Position numbers and translations under genes: made by a program | Part shown: positions 8,149 through 16,664 of the stretch, one piece after another | Position numbering within the stretch: position 1 is the first letter of the stretch | How the letters are laid out: every line of letters begins with the position of its first letter | The notes under the pieces: model-generated | What the model was told of the DNA's origin: nothing | Database searches by the model: none | What the model saw: the letters and a program-made list of their open reading frames with translations, nothing else | DNA from: Treponema denticola | GTDB taxonomy: Bacteria; Spirochaetota; Spirochaetia; Treponematales; Treponemataceae | Direction of reading: 5' to 3' | Assembly (NCBI RefSeq): GCF_024181405.1 | Contig: NZ_CP051302.1 | Coordinates: 1,116,001-1,180,000, forward strand | DNA length: 64,000 nucleotides

Positions 8149-10227
8149 TTAATACCCCATTTTTTCGGCTTCTTTTATTTCTTCTCGCAACTTTAACGCT
8201 ATCTCTCGAGCATCACCGTTTACGAACGAATGATTAAAATGTATGTTAATTTCTGTAGGTTTGGCCGCAACTGCGGCAGAAGCTCCGGCAGAAGCATTTT
8301 GAGATCCGGAAGCACCCCCTAGTTTTAAAGCTGCTCTACCTTCCGTTGATAAGTCTGTATCTGTTATTTTTTCAAGACTTCCTTCGTTTAACGATCTATA
8401 ATTTGCTCTACCCAAATCAATGGCACCAAAAGTTATAATTCGGACAAGTTTTGAAACGCCGTTTATAAAACCTGCTATGGCATTGTGAACTAAATTAAAT
8501 ATAAAAATAAGTCCATTGCCTATCGGCACTAGAACATTATTATATAGGAATAAAAAGGCTTTAATTAAAGGCTTTAGTATCGGTTCTAAAATTCTTAAAA
8601 GAGGCGTTAATACTATTCCTAAGAATTTTCCTATAACTCTTAAAATTCCAAATAAGGGAGCCAGAATTGAATTTAAAATAGGGCCTATAATTTCAATCAA
8701 TCCTTCTAGTACTATTTTTAAAAGTTCAACAACTATTACTAATGGATTACCTGTTTGAGCTGCCTTTTCAGCAACATTACCCATCCAGCCTATAGCTCCC
8801 CCTGCATTTTTTACGGTATCAAAAAGTTCTTTAAAGGGAGATGTATCTTCTTTTCCTTGTGGAGGAGGGGCGCTCTCGCCGTCAATCTCCTGAACCTGTT
8901 TCTTTTCACCAGAAGGCTTAGACATTATCTTTCCAAATTTATCAGAAAATTCTTTAAACTCATCTTTAAATAAATTTCCGTAATCTGCCCCGGCTTCTTT
9001 TACTGTTCCAGAAACAGCAGCAACGCTGTTGACGACAGTATCGCCTAAATTTTTAAAACCTCCTTTGATGTTGTCCCAAATTTTATTATCAGGTTTTTTG
9101 TTGTCATCTTTTCCCCACTTCTCAAACTTTTCTATTTTTTCTTTTCCAAAAAACTCCCTTACCGAATTTATCTTATCCAACAAATTATTTAATCCGTCTA
9201 CAAAAAAATTCATTACGCCATAAAATGTTTGTTTTATTCCATAAATTATAATCTCAAATCCGTATTGCAAAGGCTGCCAAATAATGTTTGCAATCGCTCC
9301 TACAGTCGACAAAAAAACAGCTAAAAGAGATCCAAATAGTGTCCCTATAATTTTTATTGCGTTTTTAAAAGATATCCATAAAAATTCAAACGTAAAAACT
9401 TTTTTCATCATTTTATCTAAAACAGAAAAAGAAAGGCCTGCTATTTCGGGAAGGTTTCTAAAAAAATTAATAAAGTTGTCTTTGTTGTTTGAAAGCCAAC
9501 TTGTAACACTTTTAAGAGGCCCTAAAATATAAGAAAAAGAAATATTTTGAAGGTTTAAAACAATGTCTCCTATTATTTTTTTTAGATCATCAAAAGTATT
9601 TTGAACCTGCCGCGCTTTCCCGGCTTCGGTGTTGGCCATAGCTTCGTTCATTCCTCGGTATTGCTCGGCGATAATAGATACGGCATCTCCATTTTTTAAT
9701 TGCTCTTCCGTGAGGCTTGCAATGGCCGGATTAAGCTCTTTTAATTTACCCGCATTACCTGAATAAGTTTTTGATAAAGTCTTAACCGCCTGATCTAAAG
9801 GCATTACACCTGTACTTGATAAATCGGCGGCAGCTTTCATCACGCTATTTATTTGTGATTCATTTAATTTCATGGAGGCCAGGAACGCTTGATTTTTTGT
9901 AACCTCTTCCCCTGAAAAAATACTAGCCCCTGATTTTGTCAATTTGTCGGCTTCGGCTTGTAGTCTTTGAAAAGCTCCGGCAGTAAGGTTTGAATTATTT
10001 TTAACGGAAGTATTCAGTCTTGTAAGTTGTGCTTCTTGCTCTTTAAATGCATCTGTAGCCCCGTTAATTGCGGCAGCTCCAACATGCATTACTTTAGCAA
10101 TAATTACACCTTTAAGGCTTCCTGCTATGTTTGTTACTGACTTTTGAAGTTTAGCTAAGCTTATTTGTGCTTGACTTACAGCCAAGTTGTTAAATTTTCC
10201 GTTTATCTCATATCTTGCAACTGCCAT
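8149..10227 (-). CDS. Tail tape measure protein
   Basis: A 692-aa protein with an alpha-helical N-terminus typical of tape measures (FKEQEAQLTRLNTSVKN, then AGAFQRLQAEADKL), several hydrophobic segments around residues 285-345 and 495-610, and an Ala/Gly-rich C-terminus. It follows the overlapping tail-chaperone pair and precedes the tip gene, the invariant siphovirus order. Length predicts a fairly short tail of about 100 nm by the usual rule of about 0.15 nm per residue (inference). Its stop touches the start of the next gene. Confidence 0.9.
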   Translation of the reverse strand: MAVARYEINGKFNNLAVSQAQISLAKLQKSVTNIAGSLKGVIIAKVMHVGAAAINGATDAFKEQEAQLTRLNTSVKNNSNLTAGAFQRLQAEADKLTKSGASIFSGEEVTKNQAFLASMKLNESQINSVMKAAADLSSTGVMPLDQAVKTLSKTYSGNAGKLKELNPAIASLTEEQLKNGDAVSIIAEQYRGMNEAMANTEAGKARQVQNTFDDLKKIIGDIVLNLQNISFSYILGPLKSVTSWLSNNKDNFINFFRNLPEIAGLSFSVLDKMMKKVFTFEFLWISFKNAIKIIGTLFGSLLAVFLSTVGAIANIIWQPLQYGFEIIIYGIKQTFYGVMNFFVDGLNNLLDKINSVREFFGKEKIEKFEKWGKDDNKKPDNKIWDNIKGGFKNLGDTVVNSVAAVSGTVKEAGADYGNLFKDEFKEFSDKFGKIMSKPSGEKKQVQEIDGESAPPPQGKEDTSPFKELFDTVKNAGGAIGWMGNVAEKAAQTGNPLVIVVELLKIVLEGLIEIIGPILNSILAPLFGILRVIGKFLGIVLTPLLRILEPILKPLIKAFLFLYNNVLVPIGNGLIFIFNLVHNAIAGFINGVSKLVRIITFGAIDLGRANYRSLNEGSLEKITDTDLSTEGRAALKLGGASGSQNASAGASAAVAAKPTEINIHFNHSFVNGDAREIALKLREEIKEAEKMGY

Positions 10228-10229
10228 GC

Positions 10230-10532
10230 CTACCCCTTAGCGTTTTCATAATCTTCTTTTATTTTTTCAAAATACAAACATTGAATACACTGTATGATTT
10301 TATAAGTTTTATAAGGCTGAAAAAAGGCGGAACAGTCAAAGGGAAGATTTATAAGATTTCCGTTTTGTCTGTCCGCAATCATCAAAAAAAGCTCAAAGAA
10401 AAAATACCATTTTTCCCAGATCGGTTTTAGTTCCGCCTCTTCGGCAGGGTTTACTCCCTTAAAAAAAAGGCGGCCTATTGTTTTGATTTCTCTTTCTTCA
10501 GCCTCTCCGAGAAAGGGAGAGAGCCCAACCAT
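10230..10532 (-). CDS. Tail assembly chaperone, frameshift extension (T part)
   Basis: A 100-codon frame overlapping the 3' end of the preceding gene by 58 nt, in the -1 frame. It has no convincing ribosome site of its own. By analogy with lambda G/GT it is probably expressed as a C-terminal extension after -1 slippage at 10511-10517, giving a fusion of about 200 aa (107 from the upstream frame, 93 from this one). It recruits the tape measure during tail assembly in known systems. Confidence 0.7.
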   Translation of the reverse strand: MVGLSPFLGEAEEREIKTIGRLFFKGVNPAEEAELKPIWEKWYFFFELFLMIADRQNGNLINLPFDCSAFFQPYKTYKIIQCIQCLYFEKIKEDYENAKG

Positions 10533-10831
10533 GTGCCTAAAATTTCCATAAAAAGAGAGCCCGTTTTTTTAAGTTCATTATAAACTTCAATCTTACTAGC
10601 CGGTTCTCCTTCCTTAGTAAAAGAATGTTCTACGAGACAATCTTTAAAAAGGTTCTCAAGGTATTTTAAGTTTTTGTTTAAGGCCTCCTCCCCTTCTCTT
10701 TTGTCGAGCCCGTGCATTTCCTGCATGTTAAGTTCTCTTAAAATAAGATAATCATTCTCGTTACCTTCCAAGTTTTTTAAATCAATTCTTGTTTTAAAAA
10801 TGTAATTTTCGCCAATATCTTTTAACTCCAT
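10475..10831 (-). CDS. Tail assembly chaperone (G part)
   Basis: A 118-aa acidic helical protein between the tail tube and tape measure genes, the fixed position of tail assembly chaperones. The C-terminus SERLKKEKSKQ is replaced after frameshifting. It keeps the tape measure soluble and promotes tube polymerisation in related phages. Family call rests on position, size and the overlapping -1 frame, not on sequence motifs. Confidence 0.75.
   Translation of the reverse strand: MELKDIGENYIFKTRIDLKNLEGNENDYLILRELNMQEMHGLDKREGEEALNKNLKYLENLFKDCLVEHSFTKEGEPASKIEVYNELKKTGSLFMEILGTWLGSLPFSERLKKEKSKQ
10511..10517 (-). promoter_or_regulatory. Candidate -1 ribosomal frameshift site
   Basis: On the minus strand the heptamer C_CCT_TTC is in the zero frame of the upstream chaperone and follows the X_XXY_YYZ rule. 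Slipping by -1 continues directly in the 10230 frame. No strong downstream stem-loop was found. Confidence 0.6.
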
Positions 10832-10850
10832 TTATTTACTCCTTGTTTTT

Positions 10851-11846
10851 TTAAGCATCGTATTTTGTTGTAACATTATTGTAAACCTTAACGGTTAAAA
10901 GCGGATCTTCAAAGTTTTCTACAGCCTTCATGCTCATTTTTTGGATAACTTTTTCAGAGCCTCCAACGTTGGCCGAAAGCTCCGTTAATTGAACAGCGGG
11001 GATTTCAATATCAATTTTAAAAGGCCGTGATTCTTTTGATTTTTCGGCGCTCGTAAAATGAAGCGATATAGAAAAATCATCATCTTTTTTATAATAATCT
11101 TTCTTTATTTTTGCACTTTCTTTTGAGTACAAAACTTCAATATCAAGCTTTATATCCCTTGCGCCGCATTCAGGTTCTATAAAGAATTCTCCTGTTGCCG
11201 TTGTTTGGGTGGAACTTTCAAGATTGTTGTTATACTCAAACTTTATATTTGTAACATCTGCAACGGCAGAACCTTTGATTTTAAATTCTCCGCCTGAAAA
11301 TTTGAAAGCCCTTTGAGACGAGGGCTTTAAGGACTCAACATTGTTAAGTTCTTTGATAAGCTCGTGGTGGCCTATAAAGTTTAAGTCCAGCTTTACATAG
11401 TCCTCTTGTTGTGCCGAGAAAGAAAGAGAATTTATTTTACAACCTAAGTAGCTGTTTTTCTCGGCCGTGCGGTCAATCCCAACCGTGCAAGAAGGAAGAC
11501 TATCCGTCAAATCATTTCCGATAGGAACAAAAGAATGTTCTAGGCTTTGTTCTGTTCCTTGCGGTGCTGCCGTTATTTCTTTTCCACAAAGCAAATAAAA
11601 AAGAAGACCTGCATCATCGGGCCTCAAAAGCGTTGACAAAGCCCCTTCAACCTTGCGGCTCATTGTTGCAACTTTACCGGTTGCAATCCCGCCGGTTAAA
11701 AGCCCTTCATCTTTTTTATTAAACTTTTCTTGAAAACCTTCCGAGGAAACTTTTATCCTGTGGCTAAATGTTGCCTCGGTTTCTCCGTAAGTTCCAGCGG
11801 CCAATTCAAGGCCTAAGTATACTTTTAATGAATTTCCTGTTATCAT
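10851..11846 (-). CDS. Major tail tube protein
   Basis: A 331-aa protein beginning ITGNSLKVYLGLELAAGTYG, the kind of start seen in phage tail tube proteins, with a beta-rich body. It lies between the head-tail joining genes and the tail chaperones. It would polymerise into the non-contractile tube. It is preceded by late motif copy B and an AGGAG site, fitting high late expression. It is longer than a minimal tube protein, so an added surface domain is possible. Confidence 0.75.
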   Translation of the reverse strand: MITGNSLKVYLGLELAAGTYGETEATFSHRIKVSSEGFQEKFNKKDEGLLTGGIATGKVATMSRKVEGALSTLLRPDDAGLLFYLLCGKEITAAPQGTEQSLEHSFVPIGNDLTDSLPSCTVGIDRTAEKNSYLGCKINSLSFSAQQEDYVKLDLNFIGHHELIKELNNVESLKPSSQRAFKFSGGEFKIKGSAVADVTNIKFEYNNNLESSTQTTATGEFFIEPECGARDIKLDIEVLYSKESAKIKKDYYKKDDDFSISLHFTSAEKSKESRPFKIDIEIPAVQLTELSANVGGSEKVIQKMSMKAVENFEDPLLTVKVYNNVTTKYDA

Positions 11847-11860
11847 TTTTTTTCACTCCT

Positions 11861-11880
11861 CTCACTATAATAGGTGTATT
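11861..11880 (-). promoter_or_regulatory. Late-gene repeat motif, copy B
   Basis: Minus strand AATACACCTATTATAGTGAG, 15 nt upstream of the tail tube start. It shares the core CACCTATTATAGTGA with copies C and D. Confidence 0.5.
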
Positions 11881-11881
11881 T

Positions 11882-12331
11882 TTAGTTATATTCTTTTGAA
11901 AATTTTATTTTTAATTTTGCGGCCTTGTAGTTGATGTTACCTTCTACATGGTCATAAAAATTTATTTTTTCGGTAATAGCCTCATCTACAATTCCGCCTA
12001 GTGTTTTTTCATCATCAATCAGTTTAAAAAAAACTGTTGTATATTTTGAGACCTCCTCTGTCATTGATTGAGGCGGTGCACTGCCCCGTAGAGTGATATA
12101 CAAATCAAGATAGCCTGTTAAAAGGGAGCTTTCGAGTGTTAAGACTTCAAAAGAGTAATCATCATAGTCAAAGTACAACACTTTTTTTGCTCTATCTCTA
12201 TCTATGTCGGGAAAGCTCATTATAGACTTATCAAGAGGGCTTAAATTGTAAAGCGAGGAGGCAAGAGGCTTGTAGTTTTCTGTAATATAATCTTTTATGT
12301 TTTTTTGTAGTTCGTAAAAATCAGCACTCAT
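11882..12331 (-). CDS. Tail terminator/completion-type protein
   Basis: A 149-aa protein between the gp10-like protein and the tail tube, where the tail terminator is normally found. No diagnostic motif was seen; the middle (VEVLTLESS-like beta strands and LYITLRG) is compatible with that fold. It starts 4 nt inside the upstream gene, so the two are translationally coupled. Role is from gene order only. Confidence 0.55.
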   Translation of the reverse strand: MSADFYELQKNIKDYITENYKPLASSLYNLSPLDKSIMSFPDIDRDRAKKVLYFDYDDYSFEVLTLESSLLTGYLDLYITLRGSAPPQSMTEEVSKYTTVFFKLIDDEKTLGGIVDEAITEKINFYDHVEGNINYKAAKLKIKFSKEYN

Positions 12332-12822
12332 TTTTTCTCCAATATTTTGTTTAGTTCTTGTTGCAATATTTTATCTGCAATGTTTATCATTGTTTCATCT
12401 GTCGTGTTTTCCCTCCATGCGTTAATAACGGTAGGCCTTCCCTGAACAAAAATACTATCTTTTTTTTTAATCCATTTATCTCCGATTTTAAATTGAACAA
12501 AACCCTTTTTGCTTTTAGAATTTATTGTATATCCGTCCTCATTAGCAGCATGAATCCACCATGCATTTCTAATACTCCTTCGCTTTTCTTTTGTCCCAAG
12601 CCACCCCGAGCTCCCGTCAGATTTAACAAAAATATCTGTTTCTTTAGCTAAAATACCTGTTTTCTTTTTTAGAACTTTACCCTTGAAATTCTGCTTTACT
12701 ATTTTTTTTATAGGTCTAAGTATTTCTCTTAGTATTTTTTTTTGTAAAGTTTTTTTATTCTTTCCTAATTGTTCAAAATTATTTAATAATTCTTCACAAT
12801 CAAATTTAACTTCCATATTCAT
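12328..12822 (-). CDS. HK97 gp10-like head-tail joining protein
   Basis: A 164-aa basic protein with the build of the HK97 gp10 family: an N-terminal amphipathic helix (EELLNNFEQLGKNKKTLQKK), a KKTGILAKE segment and an R-rich middle (GTKEKRRSIRNAWW). I place the start at MNMEVKFD (12822), directly after the upstream stop with a weak TAGGA; an ATG eight codons earlier (12846) would overlap that gene. It forms part of the neck connecting head and tail in related phages. Confidence 0.65.
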   Translation of the reverse strand: MNMEVKFDCEELLNNFEQLGKNKKTLQKKILREILRPIKKIVKQNFKGKVLKKKTGILAKETDIFVKSDGSSGWLGTKEKRRSIRNAWWIHAANEDGYTINSKSKKGFVQFKIGDKWIKKKDSIFVQGRPTVINAWRENTTDETMINIADKILQQELNKILEKK

Positions 12823-12823
12823 T

Positions 12824-13333
12824 TTATAAAATCCTATAGCCTTCAATCTCTTTTAAGATTTTGGAATAATCCCTCGTTGCTATAAAGGTTCTGCCTCCGT
12901 CTGCTCCAAAGTTCTTACCAGTGATTGCTATGTCTCCGCCCTCTTCACTTACCATAAGGGCCGCTATTCTCATCATAGTAAGCCTTATGATGTCCGGTAT
13001 GTTATCAGGCTTAAAGCCTGCTTTATATTCGATTGTGTGTATTTGGTCGGGGCTGATATTTTTTATTAAAATAATATTTACACTTTGCTTTAATATCTCT
13101 GTTATTTCCCCGTTTATTTTAAGTTCCGAAACATTAATCGCTTCGGCTTCTATATATGTCGCTCCGCCTATTTTTCCTCGTGTATATATTTTTTCTTCCA
13201 GAGAATATCCAAGATACTTTTCTATGATTCCTTGAGCCGAGTTTAAATATAAATTGAAAAGCTCGGAGGAGTTGGGATCGTCAACTTTTAGGTAAGAGGA
13301 AAAAAGGGCTAAACTTACAAATTTATTTTCCAT
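12824..13333 (-). CDS. Head-tail connector (gp6-like)
   Basis: A 169-aa protein following the capsid gene. The N-terminus (VSLALFSSYLKVDDPNSSELFNLYL split by turns) and IIEKYLGYSL fit the helical head-tail adaptor family of HK97 gp6/SPP1 gp15 type. A DIPDIIRLTMMRIAALM helix follows. It would dock on the portal. It is separated from the capsid gene by an intrinsic terminator, so its expression depends on read-through or an unseen promoter. Confidence 0.65.
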   Translation of the reverse strand: MENKFVSLALFSSYLKVDDPNSSELFNLYLNSAQGIIEKYLGYSLEEKIYTRGKIGGATYIEAEAINVSELKINGEITEILKQSVNIILIKNISPDQIHTIEYKAGFKPDNIPDIIRLTMMRIAALMVSEEGGDIAITGKNFGADGGRTFIATRDYSKILKEIEGYRIL

Positions 13334-13345
13334 AATTTTTATCTT

Positions 13346-13382
13346 TTATAAAAAAGCCCTGCCTTTTTAGGCAAGGCTTTTC
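13346..13382 (-). terminator. Intrinsic terminator after the capsid gene
   Basis: Minus-strand stem AAGCCTTGCC with GGCAGGGCTT (10 bp, one G-T pair), 6-nt loop and a following T run. It lies 10 nt past the capsid stop and would raise capsid mRNA over downstream genes. Confidence 0.8.
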
Positions 13383-13391
13383 GTTTTGTTT

Positions 13392-14480
13392 TTAGGCTTT
13401 AGCTTTTAAGGCGTAGAAGTCGTTTATGATCGGTTTACCGTTGGCGTGCATGACGGCTTCAAAGTAGACGTTTGTGTCTCCTACCTTTGCCTTAGGCGTG
13501 ATGTCGATGTCTCCGGCTATTCCCATTCCAAATTTTTTCAAATCCCCGGCGATAGCAACAACCTTACCGCCTGCGCTGTCTTTTAACATGTGGCTTGTTA
13601 AAATAACCTTAACCCCTTCGATTGATTTTGTTTCAATCAAAGTTTTAAGGTAAACGGCCGATAAATCTTTTTCGGGACTGTCGGCCAAAATCTTGGAGTA
13701 AATTGCGGGGTTCAAGATTATATAGCCTGTGTCGGTTTTATCGGCAATCTCCAGAGCGAGACTTGCAAGATCCATAACCGTAACCTTGCCGCTTGCTCCT
13801 GCGGTGATTGTTTTATCAGCCTTAAACGTCAAAGAGCTTAAGCCTTCAAATTCTTTCTGCGAGTCGCCTCGGCCCGAGATGATTTGCTTATGATAGCACT
13901 GAGCAAAAGCCTCAGCAAAGAGGCTCGGCAGCTTTTGAGCAAAACCCACCTTGTCAAATTTGATTGTTTCCATTGAGACCGGCAAAAGAGCCACAAACGG
14001 CCTCGGCAAGATTTCAACGGCGTCAAGTTTGGCGGTGCTATCCTCAGTTATAGTTTTTGTGCCTTCCTCGCTTCCTGCAGGGGCTGCCAAGCCCGGATAA
14101 AGGAGCGGAATTGTCGTCTTTGCGTTTGTTCCTGTGTAAACCGAAACAAGATTTAAAAGCGGTGTCTTTGCTTTCATTTCTTCTACAATTTGACCAATTA
14201 AGGCTTGTCCGCCTAACTCGGTCGGGATTGTAATAGCTCGCTTTTCGATTAAAGCGTTCGTAACTTCCGAAAAGTCAAAAGCTGTCCTTGTCTCGGTTGT
14301 GTCTGGGCTTTCTGCTCGGGCAATCTCCTGATCAAGTTCGGCTTTACGGGCTTTAAGCTCCGCTATTTCTTTTTCGGCGTCTTCGGTCGAGATTTCGCCT
14401 TTTTCGATTTTTGAAGACAAAGCCTTACGCTTTTCTTCAAGCTCGGCCTTTCTTTTTTTGATTTCTTCTTTGTTCATCAT
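13392..14480 (-). CDS. Major capsid protein, HK97 fold
   Basis: A 362-aa HK97-type capsid protein. The first 60 residues form a charged coiled coil (the delta/scaffold region, for example KAELEEKRKALSSKIEKGE), normally removed by the prohead protease. The remainder shows family segments such as IGQIVEEMKAKTPLLNLVSV, PAGSEEGTKT and the C-terminal GDIDITPKAKVGDTNVYF. It follows protease and portal genes in the standard order and has a terminator right behind it. Confidence 0.92.
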   Translation of the reverse strand: MMNKEEIKKRKAELEEKRKALSSKIEKGEISTEDAEKEIAELKARKAELDQEIARAESPDTTETRTAFDFSEVTNALIEKRAITIPTELGGQALIGQIVEEMKAKTPLLNLVSVYTGTNAKTTIPLLYPGLAAPAGSEEGTKTITEDSTAKLDAVEILPRPFVALLPVSMETIKFDKVGFAQKLPSLFAEAFAQCYHKQIISGRGDSQKEFEGLSSLTFKADKTITAGASGKVTVMDLASLALEIADKTDTGYIILNPAIYSKILADSPEKDLSAVYLKTLIETKSIEGVKVILTSHMLKDSAGGKVVAIAGDLKKFGMGIAGDIDITPKAKVGDTNVYFEAVMHANGKPIINDFYALKAKA

Positions 14481-14498
14481 AAAACTCCTGTTTAAAAA

Positions 14499-15311
14499 TT
14501 AAAGAGAGATTAAATCCAATCTCTGCAAGAGGGTTGTGCGTTCTTTTTTTATTTTTAAAGCTCGCTCCTCGTCCTCTTTTTTCTTTTTTTCTTCCTCTTC
14601 GCTAGATGCCGTTTTTTCGGCGTCATCCTTTTTTTGCTCTTGGGCTTGTGCCGCTGTTTTGTTTTCCGGAGCTGGCTCCTTTTTTTCATCAGCGTTGCCG
14701 CCTTCGGCCTCTGTTATGATTTTTTGCAAATCACTGGTAAGCTGCTTTAATAAAGCTAATACTTCTTTATCCATTCCATTCCCTCTTTTAAATAATAGGT
14801 TTTGTACATTTTTAATTGCGCTTCTCATATCCACGCTTGCGGTGGCTTCCGGGTAAAATGGGAAAACCACACCGTAAGAAACTTCTAAAAGTTTGACTTC
14901 TCGAAGATAGACTATGCCGTCTTTAGTGTCCTCTTTTACGGAAATAAATCCAAAACTCATGCCGGTACAGTCTCCACGCTCAACAGAGACTATCAAGTCA
15001 TTTGCAAAAGAGGTGCTAGGAAGTTCACAACGACACTCCAGTCCTTCTTTTGTGGAGGTTAAGGACAAAGTCCCTGCCTCGGTATTTCCCAGCGGATAAT
15101 CGTCATTGTGATTTTTTAAAGCAACTATCCGCCTTTTACTGTTTAAGCTTTGATTAAATGCCGTGTTTGTTATTACTTCTTTATAAAAGCCCGACATACT
15201 AGAGCCCTCCGAGTTATAAGGAATTAATCCTATTAAAAATTTCTTTCCCTCTTCAGTTTGTTCGGTCCTAAGTTTAATATCTTTTAAATATAAAGTTTTT
15301 TTATCTTTCAT
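14499..15311 (-). CDS. Prohead protease (HK97/S78-type) with scaffold-like tail
   Basis: A 270-aa protein. Residues 1-160 match the HK97 prohead protease fold: SGFYKEVITNTAFNQSL, a catalytic His in VALKNHNDDYPLG and the catalytic Ser in GDCTGMSFGF. Residues 190-260 are Glu/Lys/Ala-rich low complexity and coiled coil, which could act as extra scaffold. It matures the capsid by cutting the delta domain. Late motif copy C lies 13 nt upstream. Confidence 0.88.
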   Translation of the reverse strand: MKDKKTLYLKDIKLRTEQTEEGKKFLIGLIPYNSEGSSMSGFYKEVITNTAFNQSLNSKRRIVALKNHNDDYPLGNTEAGTLSLTSTKEGLECRCELPSTSFANDLIVSVERGDCTGMSFGFISVKEDTKDGIVYLREVKLLEVSYGVVFPFYPEATASVDMRSAIKNVQNLLFKRGNGMDKEVLALLKQLTSDLQKIITEAEGGNADEKKEPAPENKTAAQAQEQKKDDAEKTASSEEEEKKKKEDEERALKIKKERTTLLQRLDLISL

Positions 15312-15324
15312 TTTTTTTTACCCT

Positions 15325-15344
15325 TCACTATAATAGGTGGACTT
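15325..15344 (-). promoter_or_regulatory. Late-gene repeat motif, copy C
   Basis: Minus strand AAGTCCACCTATTATAGTGA fills the whole gap between the portal stop and the protease start region. Identical over 20 bases to copy D. Confidence 0.55.
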
Positions 15345-16628
15345 TTACTTCTTATCATCACCCAAATTCAAAAGTTTTTCTTCATTTCCCGTATTTTCTC
15401 CTTTATTTTCAAGTTCTGCCAGTTTTAGCCGTGAACTTGCAAGGAATGAATCTACTATATCCTTTTTAAGAGGCAAGAGATTTGCCGGAATAAAGAGATT
15501 ATCCCCTGCATCGTCAACAGTCGGCGGCAGCCCCTCCATTCCCCTTATCTCATTCGGTGTCAAAATTCCATTGCCTAACTGCTTAGAATAAGAATCAATC
15601 CTAGATTGTAGGCTTGTTCTTAAAAGAGAGTTAAAGTTAAATTTAACATAAGTTTTACCAAAATCGAAACGGTCTAAAAGTTTATTGAAATACTGAGCAA
15701 CCGTTAAAGCTATAGGGCGGATTGCGTTCCCTAGAAAAAGAATGTGCAAAGCCTCAAGGTCTAGCGATGTTTCCCCTCCGTTAAACCCTTTCGGAACACC
15801 GAAGATGTCGTTTATTATTTCTTTTTGTTCTTTGCGATTTTCAAAAAATTGTTGCTCTCTTTGGCTTAAAGGTGCACCTTTTAAACTTGTAAGTTTAAAG
15901 CCTTTTTTCAAAACAACCGGCTTAGATACATTTTCAACGCCTGAATATTCCCGTATAAACTTATCACGGAAAGCGTCTGCCTGTTCATCTGTAACACTGT
16001 CAAAGGCTTCGGAGATGTCCAATACGGGGCGGTCGCCTTCAACTGCAAAATTAGTTGCCGATTTTTTTAATTGAGAATTTAAATCGCTAAATGTGTCAAA
16101 TGTTGCAGCGTGTTTTTTAAAAATACTTTTTCCGGTCGTTCCGTCAAAAGAAAAACGGCTAGGAATGTGGATGATATTTTTAGCCGTGTATTCTCTGTCT
16201 TTATGTCTGAATATTTTATGCCGGCTATCGTTCCTGTAAACCGTAACTTCATTTGGCGGCAGTCTAAAAAAAGATGTTGGCCTTCCTGATGTTCTATCTA
16301 TGTAAATGTAAATATAAACATTCCCTTCATTCAAATAGTCATAAGCTATTTGATAAAAAAAGTTGAATTGAGCATCGTCCATGTTCGGATTTTTAATTAA
16401 AGCTGCCAGCCAGTGATCGTCTATTGTTTTATTATTTTTAGCCGAATAAACTTTTAATGAAAGGCTTGCAAAATAAGAAGCTATTAAGTCTATTGCTCCT
16501 ATACCGTCATCTTCCGGACCTGATAACACACTCGCTAAGGTCGGTATTGAATGAAGGGTATAGTTTACCAGCGGATTACCTCTTTTTTGCGTGTTTTGTT
16601 TGCTTTTAAAAAAGTTAAATATATTCAT
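15345..16628 (-). CDS. Portal protein (HK97 family)
   Basis: A 427-aa portal protein. Family signs are GAIDLIASYFASLSLKVYS near residue 44, a YDYLNEGNVYIYIYIDR stretch, VTVYRNDSRHKIF, and the late NGILTPNEIRGMEGLPP segment that is very typical of portals. It forms the dodecameric DNA channel and docks TerL. It lies between terminase and protease. Late motif copy D lies 17 nt upstream. Confidence 0.92.
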   Translation of the reverse strand: MNIFNFFKSKQNTQKRGNPLVNYTLHSIPTLASVLSGPEDDGIGAIDLIASYFASLSLKVYSAKNNKTIDDHWLAALIKNPNMDDAQFNFFYQIAYDYLNEGNVYIYIYIDRTSGRPTSFFRLPPNEVTVYRNDSRHKIFRHKDREYTAKNIIHIPSRFSFDGTTGKSIFKKHAATFDTFSDLNSQLKKSATNFAVEGDRPVLDISEAFDSVTDEQADAFRDKFIREYSGVENVSKPVVLKKGFKLTSLKGAPLSQREQQFFENRKEQKEIINDIFGVPKGFNGGETSLDLEALHILFLGNAIRPIALTVAQYFNKLLDRFDFGKTYVKFNFNSLLRTSLQSRIDSYSKQLGNGILTPNEIRGMEGLPPTVDDAGDNLFIPANLLPLKKDIVDSFLASSRLKLAELENKGENTGNEEKLLNLGDDKK

Positions 16629-16644
16629 TTTTTATAAAAACCTC

Positions 16645-16664
16645 TCACTATAATAGGTGGACTT
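16645..16664 (-). promoter_or_regulatory. Late-gene repeat motif, copy D
   Basis: Minus strand AAGTCCACCTATTATAGTGA, overlapping the terminase stop codon and ending 17 nt before the portal start. Identical to copy C. Confidence 0.55.

Noticed and set aside
14536-14856. Ser/Phe-rich plus-strand frame
   Set aside because: It is the mirror of the Lys/Glu-rich tail of the prohead protease and has no own signals.
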